From Gammaproteobacteria bacterium (GTDB lineage Bacteria; Pseudomonadota; Gammaproteobacteria; Natronospirales; REEB76), in contig JAGXAZ010000007.1 of assembly GCA_018971365.1 (NCBI GenBank), positions 1 to 33,564 of the forward strand: a DNA stretch of 33,564 nucleotides, given 5' to 3'. Position numbers and translations under genes: made by a program. Of this stretch, positions 17,917 through 27,543 are shown piece by piece. The notes under the pieces were generated by a model. That model saw only the letters and a list, made by a program, of their open reading frames with translations. It had not been told where the DNA came from and ran no database searches. Numbering within the stretch: position 1 is the first letter of the stretch; each line of letters begins with the position of its first letter.

Positions 17917-19587
17917 TCAATCCTTGGTGTCGGCCGCGAGCGTACGGCTGCGCCAGTGGCCCCAGATCAGGATCAGGAATCCGATACCCGCCACCACGCC
18001 GGCGGCCCACAAGGGCACACCCGGCCGGCCGAGCAGCAGCGCGCCGCTTATAATCAGGGCGCCGCCCGCCACCGCGTGATACACGTGACGCACGCGGTGA
18101 CGCACCGATTCACGCAGGCTCTTCAGCTCGGCGCTGTCCATGCCGACCCGCAGCTTGCCCTCGGACAATTGCTCCAGAATCGCGTTGACTCGGCCCGGGG
18201 TTTCCAGCACCAACTCGCGCAGCGCCGGCAGGTTGGCGCGCAGACGCCGCAGCGTGGCCTTGAGGCCCATCTGCTCCCGCACCCAGTCTTCCAGAAACGG
18301 CTTGGCGGTTTTCCACAAATCCAGATCCGGATACAGCTCACGGCCCACGCCCTCGATGTACAGCAGGGTTTTCTGCAGCAGCACCAGTTGCGGCTGCAGC
18401 GGCATGTTGAAACGCCGTGCGGTCTGAAACAACCGCAACAGCAGGTTGCCGAAGGAGATGTCCTTGAGCGGGCGGTTGAAGATCGGCTCGCACACCGTGC
18501 GAATGGCGCTTTCGAACTCGCTGACGCGTGTACCGGCCGGCACCCAACCGGAATCCACGTGCAGCTCGGCCACGCGCCGGTAGTCGTGGCGGAAGAATGC
18601 CAGGAAATTCTCCGCCAGATAGCGTTGATCACTCTCCGTGAGTGCGCCGACGATGCCGAAATCCACCGCCATGTAGCGCGGATGCTTCGGGTCGTGCACG
18701 TCCACGAAGATGTTGCCGGGGTGCATGTCGGCGTGAAAGAAATTGTGCTTGAACACCTGGGTGAAAAAGATTTCCACGCCGTTCTCGGCCAGCCGCAGCA
18801 TGTCGGTGCCGCGCGCCTTGAGCGTGGCCACGTCGCTCACCGGCACACCGTGAATGCGTTCCATCACCATGACGTTGCGCCGGATGAGTGGCCAGTAAAC
18901 CTCGGGGACATACAGCAGCTGCGAGCCCTCGAAATTGCGCTTGAGCTGCGCGGCATTCGCCGCTTCGCGCATCAGGTCGAGTTCGTCGAGGATGGTCTTC
19001 TCGTACTCGGCCACCACTTCGCGCGGCCGCAGCCGGCGCGATTCGTGCCAGTAGCGTTCCGCCAGCCCGGCCATCAAATACAGCAGTTCCAGGTCCGCGC
19101 GGATCACGCGTTCCACGTCCGGGCGCAGCACCTTGACGACGACGGCACGCTCGTCTTTGAGGCGTGCGGCATGCACCTGCGCGATGGACGCCGAGGCGAG
19201 CGGTGTTTCGCTGAATTCCTCGAACACTGCCGTGACCGGCTGGTCGAGCGCCTTTTCCACGATCAGGCGCGCTTCGCGGCCGGGGAACGGCGGCACCCGA
19301 TCCTGGAGCTTGGCGAGTTCGTCAGCGACATCGTGCGGCAGGAGGTCGCGGCGCGTGGACAGCATCTGGCCGAACTTCACAAACACCGGCCCGAGATCCT
19401 CGAGTGCGCGGCGAATGCGTATGCCGCGCGCGACATTACGGCGTCGCAGCCAGTAAAACGGAGAAACATAGATGAGGAAGCGGACCGGACGGAAGATATG
19501 CGCCGAGAGGATGATTTCATCCAGGCCGTGACGCGCCAGCACGAAGCTGATGCGCATAAGCCGCAGCGTCTGGCGCGGCGTGATCAT
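17917..19587 (-). CDS. ubiB: Ubiquinone biosynthesis regulatory protein kinase UbiB (ABC1/ADCK family)
   Basis: LGPVFVKFGQMLSTRRDLLP, ASASIAQVHAA, HNFFHADMHPGNIFV, AVDFGIVGAL; two C-terminal TM helices. Start moved to MITPRQTLRLMRI at 19587. Confidence 0.95.
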   Translation of the reverse strand: MITPRQTLRLMRISFVLARHGLDEIILSAHIFRPVRFLIYVSPFYWLRRRNVARGIRIRRALEDLGPVFVKFGQMLSTRRDLLPHDVADELAKLQDRVPPFPGREARLIVEKALDQPVTAVFEEFSETPLASASIAQVHAARLKDERAVVVKVLRPDVERVIRADLELLYLMAGLAERYWHESRRLRPREVVAEYEKTILDELDLMREAANAAQLKRNFEGSQLLYVPEVYWPLIRRNVMVMERIHGVPVSDVATLKARGTDMLRLAENGVEIFFTQVFKHNFFHADMHPGNIFVDVHDPKHPRYMAVDFGIVGALTESDQRYLAENFLAFFRHDYRRVAELHVDSGWVPAGTRVSEFESAIRTVCEPIFNRPLKDISFGNLLLRLFQTARRFNMPLQPQLVLLQKTLLYIEGVGRELYPDLDLWKTAKPFLEDWVREQMGLKATLRRLRANLPALRELVLETPGRVNAILEQLSEGKLRVGMDSAELKSLRESVRHRVRHVYHAVAGGALIISGALLLGRPGVPLWAAGVVAGIGFLILIWGHWRSRTLAADTKD

Positions 19588-19639
19588 GCGCGCACGCTCC
19601 GGTACGCGCTGTGCGCAATGTGTCGCGCCCCCGCCTTTG

Positions 19640-19755
19640 CAAAATCCCCCTCTTTCGCACTTCGCAATCCTGCTGCGTGTGAAAGTCCGGGGCAGCCATC
19701 CATGGCTGCCCGCTCGGCACTCCGTGCTTCGCCCCCCTTTTTCCAAAGGGGGAAG
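19640..19755. repeat. Palindrome-rich insertion in the ubiJ-ubiB gap
   Basis: GGGCAGCCAT-CC-ATGGCTGCCC (19690-19711) and CCCCCTTT-TTCC-AAAGGGGG hairpins; bounded by AAAATCCCCC. Confidence 0.65.
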
Positions 19756-19797
19756 CGTGGATATTGATGGGCACAGGCGTTCGCGGATTGCATTGCG

Positions 19798-20415
19798 TCA
19801 GCTCTTGCGGTGTTGTCCCGCCAGCCGTTGCACGCGCGCCGCCAGGCGTTCGGCATCGTTCCTCAAGCGGTCCACAGAGTCGAGGAAATCCTCGACCTCG
19901 TGTCGCGGCGGCAGCGCGCCGCTTTCGTATTGCAGGTATTCGGCGAGGTCCTGTGCCAGTCGCGCGCCTGCGTCCCGGCCCCAGCGCAGCAGGCCGCGCG
20001 CCAGGTTGCCGATCTGGTGCGCGGCCACATCGCCCACGTAACGCGACAGGAGTTCTTCCCAGTCAAGGTCCGCCTGCTTCAGCAGGCGGGAAAATATCTG
20101 GCCGGTTTCAGCATCGCCGTTCAACTCGATGCCGCGCGGCGGCGTATCGCCGCGTTTCAGGGCGGCTTCCAGCAGCGCAAAACTCGGCGCGCGCACCGTC
20201 AAGTCAATCCTGCCCTCATGTTCGGCGCGCACCGCGAGCTGTTCCGCCTGCGGCAGAAAATACAGCTTGAATGGCAGCTCCTTGAGTTCCAGGGCGATGA
20301 CTTTACCGTCGAGCTGCTTGAGGTCGCGGACTGCGGCGCTCGAGCCGGCGAGGGCCTGCCGCAACGCCAGTTCCACGGCGGGCGCGAGCAGCGCGGCGAG
20401 CGCCGGCGCGCTCAC
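19798..20415 (-). CDS. ubiJ: Ubiquinone biosynthesis accessory factor UbiJ (SCP2 domain)
   Basis: SCP2-like sequence between ubiE and ubiB; GTG start overlapping the ubiE stop by 4 bp. Confidence 0.87.
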   Translation of the reverse strand: MSAPALAALLAPAVELALRQALAGSSAAVRDLKQLDGKVIALELKELPFKLYFLPQAEQLAVRAEHEGRIDLTVRAPSFALLEAALKRGDTPPRGIELNGDAETGQIFSRLLKQADLDWEELLSRYVGDVAAHQIGNLARGLLRWGRDAGARLAQDLAEYLQYESGALPPRHEVEDFLDSVDRLRNDAERLAARVQRLAGQHRKS

Positions 20416-21167
20416 AAGCGGTAACCGCGATGCAGAGCCACGATGCCGCCGCTCAGATTGAGATAGTCGCAGCGCTCAAAGCCCGCCGTCTGCATCATCT
20501 GTTTGAGCGCTTCCTGATCCGGATGTACGCGGATGGATTCGGCGAGATAGCGATAACTGGCTTTGTCGCGGGCGATCACTCGGCCGAGTTGCGGCAACAC
20601 CGCGAATGAGTACAGATCGTAGAGCGGCTTCAGGCCGGGCACGATGGGTTTGGAAAATTCCAGCACCAGCAACCGGCCGCCGGGCTTGAGCACGCGGTAC
20701 ATGCCGGTGAGCGCCGCCTCCTTGCGTGCGACGTTGCGCAGGCCGAAGGCGATGGTAATGCAGTCAAAGTGCTGGTCGGGATACGGCAGATGCTCGGCGT
20801 CCGCCTGCACATAGTCCATGTTGCCGGCGACACCCGCGTCCACGAGCCGCTCGCGGCCGCGCTCCAGCATCACTTTGTTGATGTCGGCCAGCACCACGCG
20901 GCCCTTGGCGCCCACCTGTTTCACCAGGCCGCGCGTCAGATCGCCGGTGCCGCCGGCCAAGTCCAGCGCTGTCTGGCCGGGCTTCAGGCCCGTCTGGCTG
21001 AGCGCAAAGCGTTTCCACAGGCGATGGATGCCGAACGACATCAGGTCGTTCATCAGATCGTAACGGCCGGCCACGGAGCTGAATACCTCGCCCACGCGCC
21101 GCGCCTTGTCGGCCAGCGGGATTTGTTGGTAACCGAAGTGCGTGGTTTGCTCGCTATCCTGGCTCAT
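20412..21167 (-). CDS. ubiE: Ubiquinone/menaquinone biosynthesis C-methyltransferase UbiE
   Basis: [45 protein letters not shown]...[14 protein letters not shown]...[13 protein letters not shown]. Confidence 0.96.
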   Translation of the reverse strand: MSQDSEQTTHFGYQQIPLADKARRVGEVFSSVAGRYDLMNDLMSFGIHRLWKRFALSQTGLKPGQTALDLAGGTGDLTRGLVKQVGAKGRVVLADINKVMLERGRERLVDAGVAGNMDYVQADAEHLPYPDQHFDCITIAFGLRNVARKEAALTGMYRVLKPGGRLLVLEFSKPIVPGLKPLYDLYSFAVLPQLGRVIARDKASYRYLAESIRVHPDQEALKQMMQTAGFERCDYLNLSGGIVALHRGYRL

Positions 21168-21240
21168 GGCGTGAATCTGCGTTTTACAGCATTCTAGCAG
21201 TCATTGCCCGGAATCAAGGAGCCAGACACATCCCTTTATA

Positions 21241-21310
21241 GTCATTCCGGCGGAAGCCGGAATCCAGTCGTTTTTAATAATCTGGACACCGGCTTTCGCC
21301 GGTGTTACGA
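21241..21310. repeat. REP/BIME-like inverted pair (GTCATTCCGGCGGAAGCCGGAATCCAG ... CTGGACACCGGCTTTCGCCGGTGTTAC)
   Basis: Two related palindromes in opposite orientation, separated by an AT-rich spacer. Confidence 0.8.
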
Positions 21311-21326
21311 ATCAATCAGAGTTCCT

Positions 21327-21695
21327 CTAAGCGTTTTTGCGTTGATACCCCGCGTCTTTGAGACGCTTGAGATAACGCGTCCAGTTCTGTTCGTGGTTCT
21401 TGCCGAGATCGTAGAGCACCGGCCAGGAATACAGGCCGGTGTCGTGGCCGTCGTCGAAGATCAGGCGCACGGCGTAACTGCCGACCGGTTCGATGCCGGT
21501 GATTTTCACATTCTCCTTGCCAATTTGCAGAATCTCCTGCCCCGGACCGTGACCACTCACCTCAGCGGACGGCGAGAATACCCGCAGATATTCAAACGGC
21601 AGCGCGAATTTCTCCCCGCTATCGAAGCTCACCGTCAGCACGCCGGCGGATTTGCGCAGCCGGATCTCGATGGGATGCCGGACCGCGGTACTCAC
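21327..21695 (-). CDS. DUF971 domain-containing protein
   Basis: [39 protein letters not shown]...[31 protein letters not shown] start overlaps the hslU stop by 4 bp. Confidence 0.92.
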   Translation of the reverse strand: MSTAVRHPIEIRLRKSAGVLTVSFDSGEKFALPFEYLRVFSPSAEVSGHGPGQEILQIGKENVKITGIEPVGSYAVRLIFDDGHDTGLYSWPVLYDLGKNHEQNWTRYLKRLKDAGYQRKNA

Positions 21696-23023
21696 AGTAT
21701 GTACCGGCTCAGATCCTCGTTCTTGACCAGCTCGCCCACCTGTTTGTCGACGTAGGCGGCATCAATCGTGACGTGCTTGCCATCCTTGTCGGCGGCCTGG
21801 AAGGACAGGTTCTCGAACAGGCGCTCCATGACGGTATGCAGGCGGCGTGCGCCGATATTCTCGGTGCCCTCGTTGACCTCGAAGGCGACCTCCGCGATGC
21901 GGCGCACGCCGTCCGCGCTGAACGCCAGCTTGACGCCCTCGGTAGCCATGAGCGCCTTATACTGGGTGGTGAGCGCCGCATCCGGCTCGGTGAGAATGCG
22001 CACGAAGTCCTCGGTGGTCAGCGCCGAAAGTTCCACGCGGATCGGCAGCCGGCCCTGAAGTTCCGGAATCAGGTCGGACGGCTTGGACATCTGGAAGGCG
22101 CCCGAGGCGATGAACAGCACATGGTCGGTTTTCACCGTGCCGTACTTGGTGGTCACGGTGGTGCCTTCGACCAGTGGCAGCAGGTCGCGCTGCACGCCCT
22201 CGCGCGACACGTCCGCGCCGTGCAGGTCGCCGCGACGCGCCACCTTGTCGATCTCGTCAATGAACACGATGCCGTTCTGCTCCATGTTTTCGAGTGCCGC
22301 AAGCTTGATCTCGTCCTCGTTGATCAATTTCCCGGCTTCCTCGTCTTCCAGCAGTTTGCGCGCTTCGCGCACCTTGAGCTTGCGCGTGCGCTTGCGACTC
22401 CCGCCCATGTTCTGGAACAGTCCCTGCAGCTGCTGGGTCATTTCTTCCATGCCGGGCGGCGCCATGATTTCCACGCCCACGTTGACCACCAGCTCCACCT
22501 CGATTTCGCGGTCTTCCAGCCCGCCCTCGCGCAGCAGCTTGCGGAACTTCTGCCGGGTGTCCGACTCGTCGGGCGGCAGAGGCTCGTTGGCAAAGCCGAT
22601 GTGCTGTTTGCGCGGCAGCAACGCATCCAGGATGCGTTCCTCGGCGGCTTCCTCGGCGCGCGCCTGCACGTGGTGTTTGGCCTGTTCGCGCTCCATCTTG
22701 ACCGCGGCCTCCGCGAGGTCGCGTACGATGCTGTCCACATCCTTGCCGACGTAACCCACCTCGGTGAATTTGGTGGCCTCCACCTTGACAAACGGTGCGT
22801 TCGCAAGCCGCGCCAGACGGCGCGCGATCTCGGTCTTGCCGACGCCGGTCGGGCCGATCATCAGGATGTTCTTGGGCGTGATTTCGTTGCGCAGTTGCGG
22901 CTCGACCTGCATGCGACGCCAGCGGTTACGCAGCGCAATGGCGACGGCGCGTTTCGCGGCCGTCTGGCCGACGATGTGCTTGTCGAGTTCCTGGACGATT
23001 TCTCTGGGTGTCATTTCAGACAT
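21692..23023 (-). CDS. hslU: ATP-dependent protease ATPase subunit HslU
   Basis: [39 protein letters not shown]...[17 protein letters not shown]...FIDEIDKV; C-terminal LSRYIL. Confidence 0.97.
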   Translation of the reverse strand: MSEMTPREIVQELDKHIVGQTAAKRAVAIALRNRWRRMQVEPQLRNEITPKNILMIGPTGVGKTEIARRLARLANAPFVKVEATKFTEVGYVGKDVDSIVRDLAEAAVKMEREQAKHHVQARAEEAAEERILDALLPRKQHIGFANEPLPPDESDTRQKFRKLLREGGLEDREIEVELVVNVGVEIMAPPGMEEMTQQLQGLFQNMGGSRKRTRKLKVREARKLLEDEEAGKLINEDEIKLAALENMEQNGIVFIDEIDKVARRGDLHGADVSREGVQRDLLPLVEGTTVTTKYGTVKTDHVLFIASGAFQMSKPSDLIPELQGRLPIRVELSALTTEDFVRILTEPDAALTTQYKALMATEGVKLAFSADGVRRIAEVAFEVNEGTENIGARRLHTVMERLFENLSFQAADKDGKHVTIDAAYVDKQVGELVKNEDLSRYIL

Positions 23024-23035
23024 GCGCACAATCCA

Positions 23036-23130
23036 GTGAGGGGTTAGGGGTGAGGAGCGAGGAGTTAAGAGACAAGGCGCAGTTATTCCCTATGCTTCCC
23101 GCCTCACCCCTCATCTCCTCACTCCTCACC
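23036..23130. repeat. Inverted arrays of a degenerate heptad GTGAGGN in the hslV-hslU gap
   Basis: GTGAGGGGTTAGGGGTGAGGAGCGAGGAG ... CCTCACCCCTCATCTCCTCACTCCTCACC. Confidence 0.75.
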
Positions 23131-23162
23131 GGTATCGGGGTTAAGCAATGATGCGGCATTTG

Positions 23163-23699
23163 TTACGTCAAAACCTCGATAGTGAGATTGCGATTCGTGT
23201 AAATGCAGATGTCCGCCGCGATGTTGAGCGCGCGTTCGACAATGGCGCGTGCGTCGAGTTCGGTGTTTTCGAGCAGGGCGCGCGCAGCGGCCTGCGCATA
23301 CATGCCGCCCGAACCGATGGCCATGAGTCCCTGCTCCGGCTCGATGACGTCGCCGTTGCCGGACACGATCAGCGAGGCGCTCCTGTCGGCCACACACAGC
23401 AGCGCTTCCAGGCGCCGCAGCATGCGTTCGGTGCGCCAGTCCTTGGCGAGTTCCACCGCGGCACGCATCAGATTGCCGCTGTGCTTGCTGAGCTTTTCCT
23501 CGAAACGCTCGAAGAGCGTGAAGGCGTCGGCGGTGCCGCCCGCGAAACCCGCGAGCACCTGATCGTTGTACAGACGGCGCACCTTGCGGGCGTTGGGTTT
23601 CATCACGGTGTTGCCAAGCGTCACCTGGCCGTCGCCGCCCATGGCGACGCTGTTGTTGCGGCGCACGGAAAGAATGGTGGTGCCGTGGAGTTTGGCCAT
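23163..23699 (-). CDS. hslV: ATP-dependent protease peptidase subunit HslV
   Basis: [67 protein letters not shown]. Confidence 0.97.
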   Translation of the reverse strand: MAKLHGTTILSVRRNNSVAMGGDGQVTLGNTVMKPNARKVRRLYNDQVLAGFAGGTADAFTLFERFEEKLSKHSGNLMRAAVELAKDWRTERMLRRLEALLCVADRSASLIVSGNGDVIEPEQGLMAIGSGGMYAQAAARALLENTELDARAIVERALNIAADICIYTNRNLTIEVLT

Positions 23700-23762
23700 G
23701 TAATGGGTTCCGGGAAAGCTGACTGAATTCAAACGTTCGTTTATCGGTTTAGCGCCGTGACT

Positions 23763-23842
23763 GGTGAGAAGTGAGGGGTGAGGCGAAAATCAGACTTTTG
23801 CATTTTACCCCTAACACCTTACTCCTCACGCCTCACTTCTTC
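23763..23842. repeat. Second GTGAGGN-type inverted array, in the xerC-hslV gap and touching the xerC stop codon
   Basis: GGTGAGAAGTGAGGGGTGAGGCG ... CCCCTAACACCTTACTCCTCACGCCTCACTTCT. Confidence 0.72.
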
Positions 23843-24735
23843 TTGCGCGCACGCGGATGGGCCCGGTCATATGTGCGGGCAAGGTGCTGGAAATCAAGGT
23901 GCGTGTAAACCTGCGTGGTGCTGACATTGGCGTGTCCCAGCAGTTCCTGCACGGCACGCAGGTCGCCGCTCGATTCCAGCAGATGACTGGCAAAGGAATG
24001 CCGGAACAGGTGCGGATGTATTCCCTGGGCCACGCCTTGGGCGCGACCCCAGCGCCGCAATCGCGACTGCAGGGTGCGCGGGCTCAGGGGACCGCCGCGC
24101 GGCCCGACGAACAGCGCCTGGTCTTCGGGCTTGGCCAACTGGCTGCGGACCTTGAGCCAGTCCTGCAGCGCGCCAAGGGCCTTGCGCCCGACCGGAACAA
24201 TGCGGGTTTTCGCGCCCTTGCCGGTCACGCGCACTTCGGCGGCACCGGGATCAATCGCGTGCCGCTCCAGCGACAGCAGTTCCGCGAGCCGCAATCCCGA
24301 GGAGTACAGCAGCTCCATGATGGCGCGGTCGCGCAGCGCCTGCGGATCGTCGCCCTGGATGGTTAGCAGCTGCGCCATCTGGTCGGCGTCGAGCGTGGCC
24401 GGCAGGCGCCTTTGCGCCTTGGGCGCAGACACACCATTGGCCGGATTGTTGCGCACCGCCCGTTCGCGCAGCAGGTAATTGTAGAAACTGCGGATCGCGG
24501 CCAGCTGGCGTTGCAGGCTGCGCGGCGCCAGGCCCTGACGATGGCGTGCACTCACGAACGCACGCACATGGTGGATGTCCACCGCGCCCCAGTCGTTCAC
24601 CTGCTGCTGTTCACAGTAGCGCCGGAAGCTGTCGAGGTCGCGCGTATAGGCCGCCGCCGTGTGGACGGAGAGGCGACGCTCGTGGGCAAGATGTCCAATG
24701 AAATTCCGGATTGCGGCGTCGAGCGGCGCGCTCAT
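23833..24735 (-). CDS. xerC: Tyrosine recombinase XerC
   Basis: SSGLRLAELLSL, HPHLFRHSFASHLLESSGDLRAVQELLGHANVSTTQVYTHLD. Confidence 0.95.
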   Translation of the reverse strand: MSAPLDAAIRNFIGHLAHERRLSVHTAAAYTRDLDSFRRYCEQQQVNDWGAVDIHHVRAFVSARHRQGLAPRSLQRQLAAIRSFYNYLLRERAVRNNPANGVSAPKAQRRLPATLDADQMAQLLTIQGDDPQALRDRAIMELLYSSGLRLAELLSLERHAIDPGAAEVRVTGKGAKTRIVPVGRKALGALQDWLKVRSQLAKPEDQALFVGPRGGPLSPRTLQSRLRRWGRAQGVAQGIHPHLFRHSFASHLLESSGDLRAVQELLGHANVSTTQVYTHLDFQHLARTYDRAHPRARKKK

Positions 24736-25436
24736 CCCGGCCAAAGCGGCTGGATGGCCGCCGTCACCAGCTCGCCGATGCGGGCGAGGAATGCGGTGCC
24801 GAGCGTCGGGCCGAAACGGTCGGCTTCATGGCTGCCGACCGCGAGCAGGCCGAGCTTGCCCTGCGCGCCGAGCGGCATGAGCGCGAGCGAGGTGATGCGC
24901 TCGGCCTGCGTGCCGAACAGGAATTCGAGCTGTGGGGTGCGCAGCCGACCGACGTAAGGTTTGCCGGCCTTGAGGAATTCGTGAAGTTGCCCGAGACCCG
25001 CATCTCCGGGTTGCAGCCAGCGTGCCGGACCGGCATCCGGATTGTCCTTGCGCTCGCTGATCAGGAACAGGCTGACTTCGTCGGCGCCGAAGCGGTTATG
25101 CAATTCCTCCTGCACCGCATACAGGCGGTCGGCAAAAGTCTGGAATTCGAGCAGCGCCAGCGCCAGCCGGTGGATGCGCTCGATGAGCGCGTCGTTGCCG
25201 CGCGCCACCTCGATCAGATCCACGAGCTTGCGTTCCATCTGGCGGTGCTGCTGGCGCAGCACCTCGACCTGGCGTTCGATCAGCGAAACTGCATGGCCGG
25301 CCGGGTGCGGCACCTTGAGCTTGGCGAGCACGTCCACATGGCTTTCGAAAAATTCCGGATGCTGGACCAGATAATCGGTGACGGAATCTTCCTGTTCGGT
25401 GTGATCCCGCAGGCCGGACTTGTGCTCGATGCTCAT
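24732..25436 (-). CDS. DUF484 family protein
   Basis: VTDYLVQHPEFFESHVDVLAKLKVPHPAGHAVSLIERQVEVLRQQHRQMERKL; sits between dapF and xerC with 4-bp overlaps on both sides. Confidence 0.93.
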   Translation of the reverse strand: MSIEHKSGLRDHTEQEDSVTDYLVQHPEFFESHVDVLAKLKVPHPAGHAVSLIERQVEVLRQQHRQMERKLVDLIEVARGNDALIERIHRLALALLEFQTFADRLYAVQEELHNRFGADEVSLFLISERKDNPDAGPARWLQPGDAGLGQLHEFLKAGKPYVGRLRTPQLEFLFGTQAERITSLALMPLGAQGKLGLLAVGSHEADRFGPTLGTAFLARIGELVTAAIQPLWPG

Positions 25437-26263
25437 AATTCGATGGTTCCGTCGTACACCCGATTGGCAGGACCGCGCATCCACATGGGCTGACCCTCGC
25501 CGGGCCAGCTTATCACGAGCCGTCCGCCGCGCAGTGCGACTTCCACGCTCTCGTCCAGCCAGCCGGCGAGCCTGCCCCAGGCGGTGGTGGCGCACGCGCC
25601 CGAGCCGCACGCCAAAGTTTCACCGGTGCCGCGTTCGAACACCCGCAGCTTCACATGCGTGCGGTCCAGCCATTGCGCGAAGTTGACGTTGACGCGTTGC
25701 GGAAAGCGCAGATGGCGTTCGATCCTCGGGCCGAGTTCCGCGACCGGCGCGATGTCCACGTCCGGAAGGTCGAGAATCGCATGCGGATTGCCCATGGAGA
25801 CTACGCCGATCTCGTAATTGCGGCCGTCCACATCCAGCTCGTAGGTGAGCGCGCGCTCGCGCGCCTCGAAAGGAATGCGTGTCGGCTCGAATTCCGGCAC
25901 GCCCATGTTGACGCGCACGCTGTCGAGGTCGCTCACGTCCGCGACGAGCACGCGGCCGGAGGATTCCAGGCTGAGCTGCGGACCGCGCGCCCGACCGTTT
26001 TCTACCAGCAATCGGCTTACGCAACGCGCACCGTTGCCGCACTGTTCCACTTCGCCGCCGTCGGCGTTGAAGATGCGGTAGTGCGCGGTGTGCGACTTGT
26101 CGCGCGGCGCTTCGAGCAGCAGCAACTGGTCAAACCCCACGCCGGTGCGCCGGTCGGCAAGCTGTTGCACGCGCTGCGTATCAAGGCGCAGCGGCCGGTC
26201 CAGGGCATCAATCACCATGAAGTCGTTGCCCAGACCTTCCATCTTGCTGAAAGGGATTTTCAT
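25433..26263 (-). CDS. dapF: Diaminopimelate epimerase
   Basis: FSKMEGLGNDFMVIDAL, FNADGGEVEQCGNGARCV, ERGTGETLACGSGACA. Confidence 0.96.
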   Translation of the reverse strand: MKIPFSKMEGLGNDFMVIDALDRPLRLDTQRVQQLADRRTGVGFDQLLLLEAPRDKSHTAHYRIFNADGGEVEQCGNGARCVSRLLVENGRARGPQLSLESSGRVLVADVSDLDSVRVNMGVPEFEPTRIPFEARERALTYELDVDGRNYEIGVVSMGNPHAILDLPDVDIAPVAELGPRIERHLRFPQRVNVNFAQWLDRTHVKLRVFERGTGETLACGSGACATTAWGRLAGWLDESVEVALRGGRLVISWPGEGQPMWMRGPANRVYDGTIEL

Positions 26264-26688
26264 GCGTGTGTTCCGCTCATCAGGGAGCGGTAGTCTTTGT
26301 ATATACAACGGTCCATGACCACCATGATACCGGCCTGGCGGGCGCGCTCCGCAGCCGGCTCGTTGACCACGCCTTCCTGCAGCCACAGCGCCGGCGCGCG
26401 TATGGCGATGCAATCGTCCACGATTTTGTCCACATACTCGGGCGCCCGGAATACGTCCACCAGGTCCACCGGACCGGGCAGCGAGCGCAGGTCCGGCCAG
26501 GCCTTCTCCCCCAGCACCTCATCCACCGCCGGCCGCACCGGGACGATCTGATAGCCGAAATGCTGCAAGGCCCGCGCCACGCCGTGGCTCGGCCGTGCCG
26601 GATTGGGCGACAGGCCGACCATCGCGATGCGCCGGATGCGTTGCAGCAGTGCCCGGATTTCCTCGGCCGGCGGGTTGCGGAAGCTCAT
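26260..26688 (-). CDS. CoA-binding protein (YccU-like)
   Basis: IAMVGLSPNPARPSHGVARALQHFGYQIVPVRPAVDEVLGEKAWPDLRSLPGPVDLVDVFR...ALWLQEGVVNEPAAERARQAGIMVVMDRCIYKDY. Confidence 0.92.
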   Translation of the reverse strand: MSFRNPPAEEIRALLQRIRRIAMVGLSPNPARPSHGVARALQHFGYQIVPVRPAVDEVLGEKAWPDLRSLPGPVDLVDVFRAPEYVDKIVDDCIAIRAPALWLQEGVVNEPAAERARQAGIMVVMDRCIYKDYRSLMSGTHA

Positions 26689-26866
26689 GCGTGTACCGGA
26701 ATCAGGGTGCGCGATGCCTCCATTATAGGCATGACCCTCTGCGGTCCTGCTGGCGGCAAGCCCGGCCGGCGGGCGGGCGTACCGCACGCGCCATCGGCGT
26801 CTATACTGAATCCGGTCAAAGGGGGCAAAAAACGACTAAACAGGGACACGTCTTGAGGAGGCCCAC

Positions 26867-27514
26867 ATGCGCACGATCATGGTGATAAACGCCAAGGGCG
26901 GCTGCGGCAAATCCACGCTTGCTACCAACATTGCCGGCTATTTCGCCAGCAATTGGGACGCGGTCACGAGCTTGGCGGACTACGATCCGCAGGCCTCCAG
27001 TCTGGATTGGCTGGCGCGCCGCCCGCCGGAGCGTGACAGGATCCACGGCGTGGACGCGCACAAATACGGCCTCACGCATCTCGACCGCTACACCGATTTC
27101 CTCATCATTGATGCGCCGGCCCGTTCCCACGGCTCGGAACTCACACAGATGGTGCGGCATGCGGAAACCATCGTGGTACCGGTGCTGCCTTCGCCCATAG
27201 ACATCGGCGCGGCCGCCAAATTCGTCACGGAACTGCTGGATGTGGGCAAGGTGGAACGCCGCGAAGTGAAAGTTGCGGTGGTCGCGAATCGCGTGCGTGA
27301 GAATCTGCTGATTTACGAGGAGCTGGAAAAATTCCTCAACACGCTCAAGGTACCGGTGATCGCGCGCCTGCGCGATACCCAGAATTACATCCGCGCCTAC
27401 ACCCGCGGACTCGGCATCCACGAACTGCCGGAATATCTTTCCTGGCCCGATCAGGAACAGTGGGAGCCGCTGGTTGAATGGCTGGAAAGCCGGCGCAGCC
27501 GGCCGGCAGTCTGA
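26867..27514 (+). CDS. ParA-family ATPase (orphan)
   Basis: Deviant Walker A VINAKGGCGKSTLATNIAGYF, ADYDPQASSLDWL, FLIIDAPARSHGSEL; no ParB-like gene adjacent. Confidence 0.9.
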   Translation: MRTIMVINAKGGCGKSTLATNIAGYFASNWDAVTSLADYDPQASSLDWLARRPPERDRIHGVDAHKYGLTHLDRYTDFLIIDAPARSHGSELTQMVRHAETIVVPVLPSPIDIGAAAKFVTELLDVGKVERREVKVAVVANRVRENLLIYEELEKFLNTLKVPVIARLRDTQNYIRAYTRGLGIHELPEYLSWPDQEQWEPLVEWLESRRSRPAV

Positions 27515-27543
27515 ACGGAAATACTGAAGCGTCACGGGATTAT

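Noticed and set aside
17911-19767. 618-aa plus-strand ORF
   Set aside because: Mirror of ubiB on the opposite strand; no recognisable domain.
21773-23047. 424-aa plus-strand ORF
   Set aside because: Antisense to hslU, which is unambiguous.
23833-24735. XerC as a phage or integron integrase marking a mobile island
   Set aside because: Sits in the conserved dapF-DUF484-xerC context with 4-bp overlaps, so it is the chromosomal dimer-resolution recombinase.
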